Assembly: GCA_030705955.1 (NCBI GenBank)
Contig: JAUZPL010000009.1
Coordinates: forward strand, 1-64,000
Direction: 5' to 3'
From: Bacillota bacterium
GTDB taxonomy: Bacteria > Bacillota > Bacilli > Bacillales > Cytobacillaceae
Length of the DNA: 64,000 bases
Of this stretch, positions 62,204 through 64,000 are shown piece after piece (the first letter of the stretch is position 1; each line of letters begins with the position of its first letter). The notes beneath the pieces are model-generated. The model saw only the letters and a list, made by a program, of their open reading frames with translations, was not told the DNA's origin and did not search any database. The position numbers and the translations under genes are program-made.

Positions 62204-62746
62204 ATGTTTACGTTAAAGGTTGATCAAGAAATTGAACTTAATTTGTTTCAGCCCCATGATTACCTCAAATTATTTCAATTAGTTGATGAAAATCGTGAAT
62301 ATTTGCAAGAGTGGCTTCCATGGGTAGAAAACATGTCAGCACCTTTTCAATTTGAATCCATTATCCCCATTTGGCTTCAGCAATTTGCTGAAAATAATGG
62401 ATTTAATGCAGGGATTCTTTTTAAAGGAAAACTTATGGGGTCCATTGGATTAACACAAATTGATTGGTTTAATAAACAAACCAGTGTTGGATATTATTTA
62501 GCTAAGAAAGCCCAAGGACACGGAATTATGACAAGATCTGTTCAAGCAGTCTTAAATTACGCTTTTTTCGAATTGGGTCTCAATCGAGTAGAAATCCGCT
62601 GTGGTGAAAAAAACAAAAAAAGTCGTGCTATTCCTGAAAGACTTGGATTTGTAAAGGAAGGAAAAATCAGAGACGGAGAACAGCTTTACGGACGATTCCA
62701 TGATTTAATTGTCTACGGAATGCTAGCGAGGGATTGGAAAGGGTAA
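62204..62746 (+). CDS. GNAT-family N-acetyltransferase (RimJ/RimL type)
   Basis: 180 aa. Acetyl-CoA-dependent transferase: GSIGLTQIDWFNKQTSVGYYLAKKAQGHG..TRSVQAVLNYAF contains the acetyl-CoA binding strand and loop (Q/RxxG-type KKAQGHGIM), and NRVEIRCGEKNKKSRAIPERLGF the C-terminal motif. Size and motifs are those of RimL/YdaF-type enzymes acting on protein N-termini or small amines. ATG 62204 after GGGAGA. Confidence 0.88.
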   Translation: MFTLKVDQEIELNLFQPHDYLKLFQLVDENREYLQEWLPWVENMSAPFQFESIIPIWLQQFAENNGFNAGILFKGKLMGSIGLTQIDWFNKQTSVGYYLAKKAQGHGIMTRSVQAVLNYAFFELGLNRVEIRCGEKNKKSRAIPERLGFVKEGKIRDGEQLYGRFHDLIVYGMLARDWKG

Positions 62747-62762
62747 TTAGAGCAAATCATTA

Positions 62763-62792
62763 TAATGCTGCCTAAATGGCGGCATTTTTTTA
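62763..62792 (+). terminator. Terminator of the acetyltransferase gene
   Basis: AATGCTGCC pairs with GGCGGCATT, followed by TTTTTT. Confidence 0.88.
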
Positions 62793-62868
62793 ATAAGGGA
62801 ATACTATGCCGCAAGTAATGTAGAAAATGCAAATTAAGGTTATAATAGAAAAAAAGTGAAAGTGTTGT

Positions 62869-62902
62869 GGAGGTGACGGCCTTACCATATGTAAGGTGTT
62901 AA
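62869..62902 (+). promoter_or_regulatory. Leader with hairpin over the ribosome site of the CNNM gene
   Basis: A strong GGAGGTGA (62869) is followed by a minimal start-stop frame ATG-TAA (62889-62894), and the real ribosome site AAGG(TG) forms the right arm of CCTTAC-CATAT-GTAAGG (62880-62896). The hairpin may limit translation of the gene at 62903. Confidence 0.45.
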
Positions 62903-64000
62903 ATGATCCTGTTTAATGTTCTAATAATTGCAATACTTATTGCCTTTACTGCATTTTTCGTTTCATCTGAGTTTGCAATGATAAAGGTTCGTACGACTAG
63001 AATTGACCAGCTTCTATCAGAAGGAAATAAAAAAGCCGAATCAGCCAAAAGAGTTTTAACTAATTTGGATGGTTATTTATCTGCTACTCAGGTTGGAATT
63101 ACCATTACTTCATTAATATTGGGGTGGAAAGGCGAACCAACTATTAGGCAAATATTGGATCCTGCTTTTATTCAAATTAATTTACCGATATCATTAAAAA
63201 CGATTCTTTCTTTTATTATCGCTTTTCTTATTATTACCTTTTTTAATGTCGTGATTGGTGAATTAGCACCGAAAACATTTGCTATTCAAAGAGCAGAAGG
63301 AATCATCCTACTATTTGCCCCGACCTTGATATTATTCTATAGATTGATGTATCCCTTTATTTGGATATTAAATCGTTCAGCTCGATTCGTGACAGGAATT
63401 TTTGGGGTAAAGCCTGCCTCTGAACATGAAGTTGTATTATCGGAGGAAGAGCTTCGAATCATTCTTTCAGAAAGCTACAAAAGTGGTGAAATCAATCAAT
63501 CAGAATATAGATATGTGAATAATATTTTTGAATTTGATAACCGAATTGCAAAGGAAATTATGGTTCCACGTACCGAAGTTATTACCCTACCGAAGGATGC
63601 AACAATGAAAGAGATCTTTGAGGTTATTAAAGAAGAAAAGTATACACGTTACCCCGTTATCGATGGCGATAAGGATAATATTTTAGGAATTGTTAATATT
63701 AAGGAGATTTTAACTGATTGTATCGATCAAAAATGCGAAGATGAAAATCCTTTGCTTCCTTATATAAAACCAGTTATCCACGTAATAGAAACAATTCCAA
63801 TACACGAACTTTTGCTTAAGCTTCAAAAAAGCAGATCCCACATGGCTATATTATCAGATGAATATGGGGGTACAGCAGGAGTTGTAACTGTAGAGGATAT
63901 TTTGGAGGAAATTGTTGGCGAAATAAGGGATGAATTTGATATAGATGAACTTCCTCTCATTCAAAAGAAAGGTGAAGATCATTATATTCTTGACGGAAAA
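62903..64000 (+). CDS. CNNM/CorC-type hemolysin-family transporter (partial, cut by window end)
   Basis: 366 codons present, open at the right edge. N-terminal CNNM (DUF21) membrane domain with three to four helices and the VIGELAPKTFAIQRAE segment, then a pair of CBS domains (EIMVPRTEVITLP and MAILSDEYGGTAGVVTVEDILEEIVGEI), and the beginning of the CorC_HlyC C-terminal domain. Members transport or regulate Mg2+/Co2+ ions at the membrane. ATG 62903 has AAGGTG closely upstream within a hairpin. Paralogues in B. subtilis include YhdP, YqhB, YugS; I cannot choose. Confidence 0.92.
   Translation, partial: MILFNVLIIAILIAFTAFFVSSEFAMIKVRTTRIDQLLSEGNKKAESAKRVLTNLDGYLSATQVGITITSLILGWKGEPTIRQILDPAFIQINLPISLKTILSFIIAFLIITFFNVVIGELAPKTFAIQRAEGIILLFAPTLILFYRLMYPFIWILNRSARFVTGIFGVKPASEHEVVLSEEELRIILSESYKSGEINQSEYRYVNNIFEFDNRIAKEIMVPRTEVITLPKDATMKEIFEVIKEEKYTRYPVIDGDKDNILGIVNIKEILTDCIDQKCEDENPLLPYIKPVIHVIETIPIHELLLKLQKSRSHMAILSDEYGGTAGVVTVEDILEEIVGEIRDEFDIDELPLIQKKGEDHYILDGK

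Overview
The window is chromosomal DNA of an endospore-forming member of the Bacillaceae (low G+C Firmicutes, Bacillus/Neobacillus-like). The grounds are a gene order that follows the Bacillus subtilis yhf-hem-ecs-hit-trpP-hpr-prsA-yhaLMNOPQR-hemZ-yhaX-yheA-yheCD segment, AT-rich composition, strong AGGAGG-type ribosome binding sites with frequent GTG/TTG starts, an alpha/beta-type small acid-soluble spore protein, a YjcZ-type tiny sporulation protein, and regulators or sites typical of the group (ScoC, SigY, TRAP, FadR, Fur). I see no rRNA, tRNA, CRISPR array, transposase or phage genes.

Layout. 1-4.5 kb: tail of what looks like a dispersed repeat, then a fatty-acid pair (enoyl-CoA hydratase, acyl-CoA ligase) under a FadR-like operator, lipoate ligase LplJ and the YhfI metallo-hydrolase. 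4.6-10.2 kb: a formate module on the minus strand, made of a formate/nitrite channel, a three-domain Cys-type formate dehydrogenase, a DUF1641 protein, two very small proteins (an HMA-like protein without CxxC and a 46-aa two-CxxC zinc-ribbon protein) and FdhD. 10.3-14.7 kb: late heme genes hemE-hemH-hemY with divergent hmoB; hemH carries an in-frame TGA at codon 185. 14.8-17.5 kb: ecsABC. 17.5-18.1 kb: an unexplained intergenic stretch ending in a strong plus-strand terminator. 18.1-34.8 kb: hit, trpP with a TRAP-type leader, scoC, yhaI, small membrane and sporulation proteins, prsA, yhaL, yhaM, the Rad50/Mre11-like pair yhaN-yhaO, ABC exporter yhaQP, a YhzD-like protein, yhaR, hemZ, yhaX and yheA.

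35-40.2 kb: four tandem, translationally coupled YheC/YheD ATP-grasp genes plus a 57-aa acidic protein, one apparent transcript ending in a strong terminator. 40.3-45.6 kb: a PucR-type regulator, the multi-sugar ABC ATPase MsmX, small zinc and membrane proteins, an alpha/beta SASP, a YhfK-like NAD(P)-binding protein, YbjQ, and a short SigY operon with its own SigY-type promoter. 45.7-55 kb: isoaspartyl dipeptidase, then an oligosaccharide operon (binding protein, two permeases, GH13 glucosidase, chemoreceptor) read from a near-consensus promoter and divergent from a LacI-family regulator. The operon has no ATPase gene, so MsmX at 41 kb is the obvious candidate. 55-64 kb: a structured intergenic element, a class A PBP, an XRE regulator, feoA-feoB-small Cys-rich protein behind a Fur box, a soluble sensor histidine kinase, a GNAT acetyltransferase and the first 366 codons of a CNNM/CorC-type transporter cut by the window end.

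The points most worth a second look are the interrupted hemH, the fourfold ATP-grasp cluster with its small acidic partner, the two tiny proteins inside the formate dehydrogenase operon, the orphan region upstream of hit, and the chemoreceptor embedded in the glucoside operon. Product names rest on recognition of motifs and gene order by reading, not on database searches.
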